Both the position numbers and the translations under genes were made by a program. This document shows positions 43,191 to 51,303 of a stretch of 64,000 bases of DNA, one piece after another. The stretch spans positions 62,001 through 126,000 of the forward strand of contig DAOVTW010000001.1 of NCBI GenBank assembly GCA_030632885.1. Reading direction: 5' to 3'. Numbering within the stretch: the stretch's first letter is position 1; every line of letters begins with the position of its first letter. The notes under the pieces are model-generated. The model made no database searches and was not told where the DNA came from. It worked only from the letters and a program-made list of their open reading frames with translations. The stretch is from JAIOSM01 sp023143455 (lineage in GTDB: Bacteria; Desulfobacterota; Desulfobacteria; Desulfobacterales; Desulfobacteraceae).

Positions 43191-43898
43191 TTGAGTGTTA
43201 AAAAAAAAATTAATCATGCTGTGGGTAAAGCAATTCATGATTACAACATGATTATGGATAAAGAAAATATACTGGTCTGTGTCTCAGGCGGGAAAGACAG
43301 CCTTGCTCTATTAAATATTTTATTTTCTTTTCAAAAAAAAGCCCCTGTTGATTATAATATATTCCCAGTTTATATTGATTTGGGATTTAAAAACTCATTT
43401 GCCAAAGAGTTGAAAGCCTATGTTAATGAGCATTATGGTCCCCTCAGAATAGAATATACTGATTATGGAGTATATGCACATTCTGAAAACAATAAAGTAA
43501 ATCCATGTTTTTTATGTTCAAAATTACGGCGGAAACGGTTTTTTGAAATAGCGCAGGAGTTAGGATGTCAAAAAATTGCATTGGGTCATAATAAAGATGA
43601 CATTATTGAAACCTTTTTTATTAATATGCTATATGCAGGTAGGTTAGATACCATGAAGCCAGGGCAATCTTTTTTTGATGATAAATTTCAGATCATAAGG
43701 CCTTTGAGTTATCTTGATAAAGATGAGATTATCGAATTTTGTTTAAAATCTGATTTTCCAGAGTTTGTTAACTCATGCCCCAGTGATGGGATGTCTAAGC
43801 GAGAGACTATCAGGGATTTGTTAAATAATTTATATAATGAAAATGGTCATGTGAAACGTAATATTTTTAAGGCCATGGGGCAAGTGATAAATGATTGA
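43191..43898 (+). CDS. TtcA-family tRNA 2-thiolation (PP-loop ATPase) protein
   Basis: A cytoplasmic 235-residue protein. The PP-loop is VSGGKDSLALLNIL, followed by a CFLCSKLRRKRFF CxxC pair and GHNKDDIIETFFINMLYAGRL, all typical of TtcA, which makes 2-thiocytidine at tRNA position 32 using an Fe-S cluster. It is shorter than E. coli TtcA (311), and a second CxxC further on is not evident, so specificity is uncertain. Start TTG 43191 lies 6 nt after rpoZ with no good ribosome site. The folE2 gene overlaps its end by 8 nt. Confidence 0.85.
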   Translation: MSVKKKINHAVGKAIHDYNMIMDKENILVCVSGGKDSLALLNILFSFQKKAPVDYNIFPVYIDLGFKNSFAKELKAYVNEHYGPLRIEYTDYGVYAHSENNKVNPCFLCSKLRRKRFFEIAQELGCQKIALGHNKDDIIETFFINMLYAGRLDTMKPGQSFFDDKFQIIRPLSYLDKDEIIEFCLKSDFPEFVNSCPSDGMSKRETIRDLLNNLYNENGHVKRNIFKAMGQVIND

Positions 43899-44667
43899 TA
43901 TTCAAAATCAACCTGATTTTAGAAAAATCCCAATTGATAAGGTTGGCATCAAAGAATTAAAATATCCTGTGAAAGTGCGTGATAAATCAAAAGGGCTTCA
44001 ATCTACTGTTGCTAAAATCAGTATGTTTGTTGATCTCCCTCATCAGCTAAAAGGCACTCACATGAGCCGGTTTGTTGAAATGCTCCATCAATTCAGGCAA
44101 CAAGTGTCTTTAGAATCTTTAACAAATATTTTAGAAGATATGAAAGAGACCTTAGGAGCTGAATCTTCTCATATTGAGATTGATTTTCCTTATTTTATTA
44201 ACAAAAAAGCCCCGGTTTCAGGTACTCCAGGACTTATGGATTATTCCTGCACCATAATTGGGTCTTCAGACAGAAATAATAATACAGATATTATTTTGAA
44301 GGTGGCTGTCCCTGTAACATCTGTTTGTCCCTGTTCAAAGGAAATAAGTGAATACGGAGCACATAATCAGCGTGGCCAAGTGCTTGTAAGCGCAAGATTT
44401 AAAAAATTTATCTGGATAGAAGATATTGTAGATATTGTAGAAAAATCAGCATCATGCGAGCTTTATTCTGTTCTTAAAAGAGAAGATGAAAAATATGTTA
44501 CAGAAAGTGCTTATGACAAACCCATGTTTGTGGAAGATCTTGTAAGAGAAGTAGCATCTGAGTTGATAGCTGATAATAATATTACATGGTTTGCAGTAAG
44601 CGCTGAAAACTTTGAGTCCATTCATAATCACAGCGCATACGCCTATATTGAAAAAGGTCAGATTTAG
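43891..44667 (+). CDS. folE2: GTP cyclohydrolase I type FolE2
   Basis: FolE2 converts GTP to dihydroneopterin triphosphate for folate, the alternative to zinc-dependent FolE1. The 258 residues hold the metal/active-site block PVTSVCPCSKEISEYGAHNQRG and VGIKELKYPVKVRDKSKGLQ near the start. Overlap of 8 nt with the upstream gene suggests coupling. Folate supply suits an organism that runs a heavy THF-dependent C1 pathway (inference). Confidence 0.95.
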   Translation: MIDIQNQPDFRKIPIDKVGIKELKYPVKVRDKSKGLQSTVAKISMFVDLPHQLKGTHMSRFVEMLHQFRQQVSLESLTNILEDMKETLGAESSHIEIDFPYFINKKAPVSGTPGLMDYSCTIIGSSDRNNNTDIILKVAVPVTSVCPCSKEISEYGAHNQRGQVLVSARFKKFIWIEDIVDIVEKSASCELYSVLKREDEKYVTESAYDKPMFVEDLVREVASELIADNNITWFAVSAENFESIHNHSAYAYIEKGQI

Positions 44668-44672
44668 AAATT

Positions 44673-45869
44673 TTAAAGATTCTCAACTTTTTTTCCCATT
44701 TGTTTTAGAATATCATTATATCCTTTGTTTTTTTCGTTTATCATTATTACATACGGATACAAAGATTTATTTTTTCCCCTAATATAACCCGCTCTTGTTT
44801 TTATTCCCGAAAGAGTACCTGTCTTATAAAATCCTTTGTCATCTTTTCTCAATAAATTGTGATAGGGCATAAATTGTATCAAGATTTTTACCATATTTTC
44901 AGACGAGATCTGGTTTTTACGTGAGATTCCCGAACCTTCATCGTATTTAATTTGTAAGTTCTGAAAATTTGCTGACAAATATGCGTTGATGGCTGAAATA
45001 GATTTCTTAAGATTGGAAGGGGCTCCTGAAACATGTGCTCCCATTGTTAATAAAAGTTGATTTGCCATAAAATTATTTGAATATTTTAAAAGGTTTTGAA
45101 TTATTCCCAATAATTTTTTTTCTGAATTGTATATTAAGAAAGGGCCTTCATTTTTAAGTGTTGTTCTATATAAAATTTGCCCTGAAATATTTATCCCATC
45201 TTCTTTAAGAAAGTATTTAACAAGAGATCCTGGATAGGATAAACTTTCCTTTTTTGACAGGGTAATTCTGCCATTTTTTAAACCGGTTGCAATTATTTTT
45301 TTTTCAAATATTGGTAACATGGGAGTTTGTTTTTCAGCACTTATAATTTCATTATTTGTAGTATCTGTTTTAAAAAACACTGTGTTGAAATTCGCACACA
45401 AAGCACTCTGGTAAGCATCATACGGGTTTAATGTGTCACCTCTACCAGGAATATTGATATTGTCTTCAAAAAAAGAATGGTCAAGAATAATATTATTAAG
45501 AACTAATATTTTTTCTTTTTTTAATTTCAATGCCAGGAGCTTGCTTGCTTTTTTTATTTCTTCAGATATAAATAATGGGTCTCCAAAACCCTTAATGGAG
45601 AGGTCAGAAGTTAGTTTATTGTAATAAAAATGTGTTTGGTATTTATAATTTTCTCCAAGATAGGAGATCGCAGCAAGTGCTGTAACTATTTTAAATATTG
45701 ATGCAGGGATTAAGGGCTTGTTTGCATTGTTAGAGATTAATGCTTTTCCGTATTTGTCTGCAAGGAGAAATCCAATATTATCATTTTCAGCTTGGGCAAA
45801 AGAAAAATTAGCAGGAGCTGAAAATATAAGAAAAACAACTATACCTATAAGTGATTTTTTTCTATTCAT
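44673..45869 (-). CDS. dacB: D-alanyl-D-alanine carboxypeptidase/endopeptidase, PBP4 (S13) type
   Basis: A periplasmic penicillin-binding protein that trims or cuts peptidoglycan cross-links. Signal peptide about 1-25 (AFA-type cut at SFAQA). The three active motifs are S57-I-F-K60, SNN in KYSNNFMANQLL, and KTG in GFYKTGTLSG. At 398 residues it is shorter than E. coli DacB (477), with a reduced insert domain. It is convergent with folE2 (5-nt gap) and lies 9 nt after the M18 gene, so the two may form an operon. Confidence 0.9.
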   Translation of the reverse strand: MNRKKSLIGIVVFLIFSAPANFSFAQAENDNIGFLLADKYGKALISNNANKPLIPASIFKIVTALAAISYLGENYKYQTHFYYNKLTSDLSIKGFGDPLFISEEIKKASKLLALKLKKEKILVLNNIILDHSFFEDNINIPGRGDTLNPYDAYQSALCANFNTVFFKTDTTNNEIISAEKQTPMLPIFEKKIIATGLKNGRITLSKKESLSYPGSLVKYFLKEDGINISGQILYRTTLKNEGPFLIYNSEKKLLGIIQNLLKYSNNFMANQLLLTMGAHVSGAPSNLKKSISAINAYLSANFQNLQIKYDEGSGISRKNQISSENMVKILIQFMPYHNLLRKDDKGFYKTGTLSGIKTRAGYIRGKNKSLYPYVIMINEKNKGYNDILKQMGKKVENL

Positions 45870-45878
45870 CCTTTTTAT

Positions 45879-47303
45879 TCATGAGATACTAAAAAAGCTC
45901 TTATACCCAATATATGTCATATAGATATCAGCCTTGCTTGATATTTCAAGAGGGGAGTGCATTGAAAGGAGAGCAGGGCCACAGTCAAGGACTTCCATGC
46001 CTGATTTGGCAAGGAATTTTCCAAGAGTACCTCCGCCACCCTCATCAATTTTTCCAAGCTCACCTGTTTGCCATATTACTTTATTTTTATTAAAGGTCTG
46101 AATTATCTTGCTCAAGAATTCTGCGTTGGCATCACTGGCACCAGCTTTGCCTCGACTGCCAGTATATTTTGTAATACAGATACCAGCCCCAAGTTTTGCT
46201 GCATTCATTTTTTCATGTACTTCTTTAAAATCAGGGTCAATTGCTGCATTTACATCTGCCGAAATGCATTGGGAATTGACCATAGTTTTTCTCATGGTTC
46301 TATAATTTGCCTTTTCGGTGTTAATTAAAAGAAGTTCTAAAATGAAATCTTCAGTAAATTTTGATTTTGCACCGGTATTTCCTTCGCTTCCAATTTCTTC
46401 TTTGTCAAAAAAGAGAGCCATGGCAGGTTTAGAAGGGTTTTCTACGGCAAAGAAAGCTTTAAGTTCTGCAAAAGCACAAGCTCGATCGTCTTGCCCATAT
46501 GCTCCTATCATTGACCTGTCAAACCCGACATCTCTTGCTTTTGCTGCTGGGACAGCTTCTATCTCAGCGCTAATAAAATCTTCTTCTGTTATTCCATATT
46601 TATCATAAAGAAGTTTTAATACACCAAGTTTGAATCGATTCTTTAATTTTGTGTCTCCCAGGGACATACTTCCACAAAGGATATTCAGCTTTTCACCTTC
46701 AAACACATCAGACACTTTTTTATTTTGTTGAAGTTTTCCGGCAAGATGAGGTAGAAGGTCTGAGACAGCAAAAATTGGATCTTTTATATTTTCTCCAATT
46801 GTGATATTGAGTTTTTCTCCATTAGATTTAATAATTATACCATGGAGCGCCAGTGGCACACTAAACCATTGATATTTTTTAATACCCCCATAGTAATGAG
46901 TTTTCATTAATGCGAGGTCAAGATCTTCATATAAAGGGTTTTGCTTGAGATCAAGTCTGGGAGAATCAATATGGGAAGCTATAATATTTATTCCATTTTC
47001 AACAGGTTCTCCCCCTAAAACTGCAAGGCCAACACTTTTCCCTTTAAAAACTTTATAGACTTTTTTTGTTTTTAAAAGTTTTTTATTTGAAATTATATCT
47101 ATATTAATAAATCCTTTTGCTTCAGCCATTTTTATAATTTCATTTACAGCTTCTCTCTCTGTTTTTGCATTATCAAGAAAAGTTTTATATTCTTCTGCAA
47201 AGGAGAATACTAACAATTTTTCTTTTTTGTTTAAATAATCAAAAGTATTTCTATCTTTTTTTAAAATCTTCCTTGTAAGTTTTTCTAATTCTTTTTTGTT
47301 CAT
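45879..47303 (-). CDS. M18-family aminopeptidase
   Basis: A large cytosolic zinc aminopeptidase, probably a dodecamer, that removes N-terminal residues from peptides. ATG 47303 is preferred because GAGGA lies just upstream; an ATG at 47339 has no ribosome site. The resulting 474 residues contain IIASHIDSPRLDLKQNPLYE (metal His/Asp), YGQDDRACAFAELKA, FFDKEEIGSEGNTGAKS and DCGPALLSMHSPLEISSKAD, all M18 signatures. Acidic or neutral substrate preference cannot be told. Confidence 0.92.
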   Translation of the reverse strand: MNKKELEKLTRKILKKDRNTFDYLNKKEKLLVFSFAEEYKTFLDNAKTEREAVNEIIKMAEAKGFINIDIISNKKLLKTKKVYKVFKGKSVGLAVLGGEPVENGINIIASHIDSPRLDLKQNPLYEDLDLALMKTHYYGGIKKYQWFSVPLALHGIIIKSNGEKLNITIGENIKDPIFAVSDLLPHLAGKLQQNKKVSDVFEGEKLNILCGSMSLGDTKLKNRFKLGVLKLLYDKYGITEEDFISAEIEAVPAAKARDVGFDRSMIGAYGQDDRACAFAELKAFFAVENPSKPAMALFFDKEEIGSEGNTGAKSKFTEDFILELLLINTEKANYRTMRKTMVNSQCISADVNAAIDPDFKEVHEKMNAAKLGAGICITKYTGSRGKAGASDANAEFLSKIIQTFNKNKVIWQTGELGKIDEGGGGTLGKFLAKSGMEVLDCGPALLSMHSPLEISSKADIYMTYIGYKSFFSIS

Positions 47304-47401
47304 AATTCCTCGTAAATTTAACTTAAGTCCATGACTCATTTAATGATAAGTTTTTGAATATTAGAATAAATTAATGATAAAGTAAATACTGATACTTTTT
47401 C

Positions 47402-47950
47402 TTATTTAAAAAGAGATATGAAATTGGAAAAGAATTCTTTTATTCGGTTTTTTGTTTTTAAAGTTTCCCATTTATCAGGAAACGCAACAGGGCTGAAATT
47501 TGCCTGAATTTTTACAAAATATGAGTTATTTTTCAGACCCATACCTTTCTCAAGGATGATGACGGGAGTTCTGATAGCGCCTTCGTAGCTAACAACAGTT
47601 TCGTAATCTTTGCTCTTTACTGAACGCAGTCCATTTGTTCTTAATAATGAAATAATCGCATTCTCTTTTGCGAATTTCGTTAAAGTGTTTTCCGATTCAT
47701 TATATGTTGCAGATATTGCTCCATAAGTTTGAATAATAGAAAAATTTTCCGCCCTGAATTCATTTTCGCAAGGTATCATAATAAGGTTTGTATCAATAAT
47801 TTGATGCTTTGAAGTTTTAACATCATATCTTATGTAATAAAGCTCTATCCCTTCATTACAGCTAACTGAAGAGGGTATAAAGACAATGAAAAATAGTAAA
47901 ATAATTCTTATTAAGAAAGGCAAAATTGGATAATTTAAAAATTTCGGCAT
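47402..47950 (-). CDS. Hypothetical exported protein
   Basis: A 182-residue protein with a signal peptide (hydrophobic PILPFLIRIILLFFIVFIP at about 8-26) and a Cys at 31 that could be a weak lipobox (SVSC). The rest is beta-rich: DVKTSKHQIIDTNLIM and YFVKIQANFSPVAFPDKW. No family is recognised. It is divergent from the LPP20 lipoprotein gene and lies downstream of nothing related, so a role in the envelope is only a guess. No clear ribosome site precedes the ATG. Confidence 0.6.
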   Translation of the reverse strand: MPKFLNYPILPFLIRIILLFFIVFIPSSVSCNEGIELYYIRYDVKTSKHQIIDTNLIMIPCENEFRAENFSIIQTYGAISATYNESENTLTKFAKENAIISLLRTNGLRSVKSKDYETVVSYEGAIRTPVIILEKGMGLKNNSYFVKIQANFSPVAFPDKWETLKTKNRIKEFFSNFISLFK

Positions 47951-48093
47951 AATTTTTGTATGTATCTATTAATAATCGAATTAAAGTTCGTGTTAAAGGC
48001 AAACGATAAAACTATTATTACCATATAAATTGAGATTATGCCATTGATACAAAAAATTTTAATAATTTAACAACTAATAGCGAGGATAGAAAA

Positions 48094-48573
48094 ATGAAAA
48101 AAATTATTGCTTTATTATTTGTTCTTCTGGTAGCAGGATTTGTTTTTTCCGGATGTTCAGCAAAAATAACTGCAACTGATCCTGGATATGACTCAGAAGA
48201 AAAGCAGAGAGCTGTAACGTTTTTTGTTATAGGTAAAGGTTTGGAACCTGAGGATGCCCTTACAAAAGGAGAAGCTGTGTTAATGGCCGAAAGAGCTGCT
48301 GTGGCAGACGGATATCGTCAACTTGCTGAAAAGCTTCGTGGGGTCTATATTGATGCATTTATGAGAGCCGGTCGCGGTACAGTTGATTTTGATCTTATCC
48401 GTACCCAGACACAATCATGGCTTCGCGGTGCAGAGGTTGTTGAGTTTTCAGAGGGCAGATATGGCATAACTCAGGTACGCATGCGAATTAGAATTAATTT
48501 TTCAAAAAAGGGTATGGTCTGGTGGCCTGCTGGTATTGGTGCTGATGTTGAACCAGTTTTAGTGCCTTCATAA
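48094..48573 (+). CDS. LPP20-family lipoprotein
   Basis: A 159-residue lipoprotein: signal peptide with lipobox FSGC (Cys 20), then a domain with KGEAVLMAERAAVADGYRQLAEKLRGV, the LPP20/FlgP-like pattern of H. pylori LPP20 relatives. Those locate to the outer membrane; some are flagellar. It ends with MRIRINFSKKGMVWW. It has a weak GCGAGGA ribosome site and is followed after 19 nt by an OmpA-type gene, probably an operon. Confidence 0.85.
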   Translation: MKKIIALLFVLLVAGFVFSGCSAKITATDPGYDSEEKQRAVTFFVIGKGLEPEDALTKGEAVLMAERAAVADGYRQLAEKLRGVYIDAFMRAGRGTVDFDLIRTQTQSWLRGAEVVEFSEGRYGITQVRMRIRINFSKKGMVWWPAGIGADVEPVLVPS

Positions 48574-48592
48574 AAACTACCTGGAGGTTGTC

Positions 48593-49717
48593 ATGAAAAC
48601 AATTAAAATGTTTCTAAGATTAAGGTTTTTGATTATAGCAGTTTTAGGGGTATCATTTCTTTTAACCGTTACTCCATCTGTATGGTCAACTGAATACTCC
48701 AAGGAAATAATAAACAGTAACTTGCATAAACCAGAGGATTTACATGAAAGAGTTAAAGATTATAAGGGCAGAATAGAAAATATAAACGAGCAGATAAAAG
48801 GTATAATGGATGAAATGGACTGGCTTTATCTCAATATGGAGCGGATAAAGGATTCTGAAAGAACGGTCCCATATAGTTTTTTTGTTTCTATAAAGGAGAA
48901 AAAATATAATATCAGGCGATTACAAAAAGAGAGAAGCAGATATTATAAACTTGTTGAGTCTTATCTTGAAGAAATGAATAGCCGGATATTAAAAGAAAAG
49001 AAGTATAGTATTCAGGAAAAAACAATTCAAGAGCAAAAAGGCAAATCTGAAGCCGAGATACAAAAGAATACTTATTTTGAAAAACTTGCAAATGAAACCA
49101 AGAGGTTTGAAAGTCTTTTAAATCGCTATTCTGATTTGATGGAGCAAAAAACTATAGAATCAAAGAGAATGGCAGAGCAGAAAAGTTCTGAAAAAAAAGA
49201 ATCAATTCAGACAAAAGAGTTAGTTGAAGCAAAACCTGTTCAACAAACAATGATGCAAGAGAACAAAAAAACTATTTCAACAGTTGATAAAAACCAGCTT
49301 TATTTTGAAATCCAGAAAGCAGGCTTAAGCGATTGGATAGAAATTACAGACAGTGGAACATGTTTAAGGTTAAAAACAACTCTTCCTATTCTTTTCCCTA
49401 TTGGAAGTGCAGAAATTGCAAAGGAATATAAATCATTTTTTATGCGGTTTGCCAATTTGTTAAAAGCATATGAAGTGCAAATTATGGTCCAGGGATATGC
49501 TGACATTGATCCCATTCATAGTAAAAAATATCCATCTAACTTTGAACTGGGAGCAATAAGAGCTGCCAATGTTGTTCACGAGCTTGTAAAGAATGGATTA
49601 AAGCCTTCCATATTTAAAATTAATTCCCCAGGGAAATACAGATTTACAGCAAATGGAGAGTCAACTCAAAAAGCTTTTGAAAGACGCGCCGAAGTAACAG
49701 TTGTTTTTGCCGGTTAA
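48593..49717 (+). CDS. OmpA-family peptidoglycan-binding protein with coiled-coil stalk
   Basis: A 374-residue exported protein: signal peptide about 1-32 (ending SVWS), a coiled coil at about 45-210 (Lys/Glu-rich, YKGRIENINEQIKGIMDEM), then an OmpA/MotB domain at about 245-374. That domain holds LPILFPIGSAEIAKEYKSF and IMVQGYADIDP, where one would expect GHTD; the family Asp is present in the form YADIDP. It probably spans from peptidoglycan to a membrane partner. GGAGG before the ATG. The C-terminal RRAEVTVVF is typical of the domain. Confidence 0.85.
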   Translation: MKTIKMFLRLRFLIIAVLGVSFLLTVTPSVWSTEYSKEIINSNLHKPEDLHERVKDYKGRIENINEQIKGIMDEMDWLYLNMERIKDSERTVPYSFFVSIKEKKYNIRRLQKERSRYYKLVESYLEEMNSRILKEKKYSIQEKTIQEQKGKSEAEIQKNTYFEKLANETKRFESLLNRYSDLMEQKTIESKRMAEQKSSEKKESIQTKELVEAKPVQQTMMQENKKTISTVDKNQLYFEIQKAGLSDWIEITDSGTCLRLKTTLPILFPIGSAEIAKEYKSFFMRFANLLKAYEVQIMVQGYADIDPIHSKKYPSNFELGAIRAANVVHELVKNGLKPSIFKINSPGKYRFTANGESTQKAFERRAEVTVVFAG

Positions 49718-49734
49718 ACAATAAAAATCCCTAA

Positions 49735-49769
49735 GCTGAATCCTTCAATTCAATATTGTAGGATTCAGC
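49735..49769 (+). terminator. Hairpin after the OmpA-type gene
   Basis: Perfect 10-bp stem GCTGAATCCT / AGGATTCAGC with a 15-nt loop, 17 nt after the stop. No T-run follows, so termination may be partial or Rho-assisted. Confidence 0.5.
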
Positions 49770-49800
49770 CCATTTCACCTGCCTATTAATAAAAAATTCC

Positions 49801-49844
49801 TTGACTTTTAATTTGTTTTCACATACATAGTTCATATTATGAAC
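49801..49844 (+). promoter_or_regulatory. Promoter with palindromic operator overlapping the MarR-type gene start
   Basis: TTGACT (49801-49806), 17-nt spacer and TACATA (49824-49829) form a promoter whose start would fall near 49836. The perfect palindrome GTTCATA-T-TATGAAC (49830-49844, 7-bp arms) covers that point and the ATG at 49839. This fits autorepression by the gene product and a nearly leaderless mRNA. Confidence 0.5.
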
Positions 49845-50228
49845 ACTGCATATGACAAAGAGATAAGACTTAAACTCCTAAAAATTTTAGAAAAAGAACA
49901 TGACCTGACTCAACGTGAAATGAATCAGAAGATGGGAGTAAGCCTTGGCAAAGTCAATTATTGTCTTACAGAGCTTGCCAAAAAAGGCATGATTAAGATT
50001 GAAAGATTTCAGAAACACCCCAAAAAGTCTGCTTATCTATACCGGTTAACTCCGACAGGAATAGAAGAAATTGCAAAACTAACCATCCAATTTTTAAAGC
50101 ATCGACTTCATCAATACGATGAGATAAAAGTAGAAATAGAAAACCTTTCAAGCGAGATTAGCAAAATTGACTCTGAACTTTGCAGTGATCCAAAACTAAA
50201 AGAGGTATTGAAAAAAATACTGACGTAG
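49839..50228 (+). CDS. MarR-type EPS-associated winged-helix regulator
   Basis: A 129-residue DNA-binding protein. Its winged helix contains LTQREMNQKMGVSLGKVNYC, then a wing (KHPKKSAYLYRLTPTG) and a C-terminal coiled coil (KVEIENLSSEISKIDSEL) for dimerisation. It matches the MarR family EPS-associated regulator type found at polysaccharide loci, and lies directly at the start of such a locus. No ribosome site is visible, in line with a leaderless mRNA. Target operon is inferred from position. Confidence 0.85.
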   Translation: MNTAYDKEIRLKLLKILEKEHDLTQREMNQKMGVSLGKVNYCLTELAKKGMIKIERFQKHPKKSAYLYRLTPTGIEEIAKLTIQFLKHRLHQYDEIKVEIENLSSEISKIDSELCSDPKLKEVLKKILT

Positions 50229-50285
50229 CTTGTGATTTATGGAACAAAACTTAGTAATTTCAAGAGGTTATGTCAGGATATTAAC

Positions 50286-50307
50286 ATAGCCGACAAGGCG
50301 GAGCTAT
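50286..50307 (+). terminator. Hairpin between the MarR-type gene and mntA
   Basis: Stem ATAGCCG / CGGaGCTAT with one bulged A, followed by ATTTTCTTAT. It may attenuate read-through from the regulator into the TA pair. Confidence 0.35.
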
Positions 50308-50344
50308 ATTTTCTTATAGAATTCTAAGAATTTAATCTAAAAAA

Positions 50345-50743
50345 ATGATTGAAGAAATTATTAAAAAGTATTTTGAAGGTAGAAAAGAAATAATAGCAAT
50401 CTATTTATTTGGCTCTTATGCTTTGGGAAAAGAACGCCATATGAGTGATGTTGATATTGGAGTACTTCTAAATCATACACATTCCAAACAATCAGAAGTT
50501 TTGAAAGAAGAATATATGATACAACTTGGAAGGCTTTTAAGAAAAGATATCCATCCTGTTATATTGAACACTGCTGGAGAAGTTTTGTTAAAGCAGATTT
50601 TAGGCAAAGGGAAACTTCTTCTAGTGAAAAATCCAAAATTTCACAAAGAGTTTAAGATGGTTTCTTTATCAAGGATTGTTGATTTCAGTTGTTATTTAAA
50701 AAAGATGCATTCAAGTCTAACAAAAAAAATTCTGGAGGCATAA
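50345..50743 (+). CDS. mntA: MntA-type nucleotidyltransferase antitoxin
   Basis: A 132-residue minimal nucleotidyltransferase. The polymerase-beta signature is G-S-Y-A-L-G-K-E-R-H-M-S-D-V-D (about 23-37), a GSx10DxD motif. In the MntA-HepT type VII system the antitoxin AMPylates a Tyr of HepT. The C-terminal part is helical and Lys-rich. It lies 4 nt before hepT, the usual order in this class. It starts 4 nt after an AT-rich run with no strong ribosome site. Confidence 0.87.
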   Translation: MIEEIIKKYFEGRKEIIAIYLFGSYALGKERHMSDVDIGVLLNHTHSKQSEVLKEEYMIQLGRLLRKDIHPVILNTAGEVLLKQILGKGKLLLVKNPKFHKEFKMVSLSRIVDFSCYLKKMHSSLTKKILEA

Positions 50744-50747
50744 TAAA

Positions 50748-51161
50748 ATGGTTGATAAAGATGTAATACTTGCCAAGATTGGGTCAGTTAAAAAATATTT
50801 AAATCGAATCAATAATGTATCCAAGATAACTTTAGAAGCATTTTTGGATGACGTTGACACACAGGATATCATTTTATTTAATATTCAACTTGCTGTGCAA
50901 AACTGTATAGACATTGCAGCTCATATTGTAAGTGAAGAAGAAATGGGAATCCCTGGAAGTTCTAACGAGATGTTTTATTTTCTCGAGGAGAACAAATACA
51001 TCAATAACCTTCTTACTGAAAAAATGGTAAAAGCAATTGGCTTTAGAAATCTCATAGTCCATGAATATGGTAAGCTTGATCTCAAAAGAGCATATGATAT
51101 CTCGCAAAAGGATATCAGTGATCTGAATGATTTTCTAAAAGCTGTTTTGAAGAAAATTTAA
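50748..51161 (+). CDS. hepT: HepT-type toxin
   Basis: A 137-residue HEPN-domain protein (DUF86) of all-helical type. The active R-x4-H motif is in FRNLIVHEYGKL (about 102-113), with the Tyr two residues after the His that MntA modifies in known pairs. HEPN toxins act as RNases. It ends KKI and its stop is followed after 3 nt by an ATG of a pseG-like fragment, and a degraded second copy of this gene lies just downstream. Confidence 0.88.
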   Translation: MVDKDVILAKIGSVKKYLNRINNVSKITLEAFLDDVDTQDIILFNIQLAVQNCIDIAAHIVSEEEMGIPGSSNEMFYFLEENKYINNLLTEKMVKAIGFRNLIVHEYGKLDLKRAYDISQKDISDLNDFLKAVLKKI

Positions 51162-51164
51162 ACA

Positions 51165-51224
51165 ATGAATGTTCTTGTACGTATCAACCATAATATCTCA
51201 GCTTGTGAGTCAAAAACGGTATAA
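51165..51224 (+). pseudogene. Duplicated 5' stub of a pseG-like gene
   Basis: ATG 51165 opens a 19-codon frame starting MNVLVRINHNIS, which lines up with the true pseG start MNTLIRVDSSLT. The preceding bases (GAAAATTTAAA) are also shared with the pseG upstream region at 51291. Homology fades after about 12 codons. It is a remnant of a duplication rather than a working gene. Confidence 0.6.
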
Positions 51225-51303
51225 ATATTGCTTTATATGTGAGTGAAGAAGATATGGGAATTTCTGGCAGTTTAAATTAACTATGATAAAGAAAATTTAA
51301 ATT
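51219..51303 (+). pseudogene. Degraded internal hepT copy
   Basis: The segment 51219-51278 aligns in frame with hepT 50905-50968: the product SEEDMGISGS against SEEEMGIPGS, with a 3-nt deletion between them. It then reaches a stop and jumps to a copy of the hepT end (AAGAAAATTTAA at 51289-51300). The rest of the gene, including the R-x4-H site, is gone. Confidence 0.65.
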
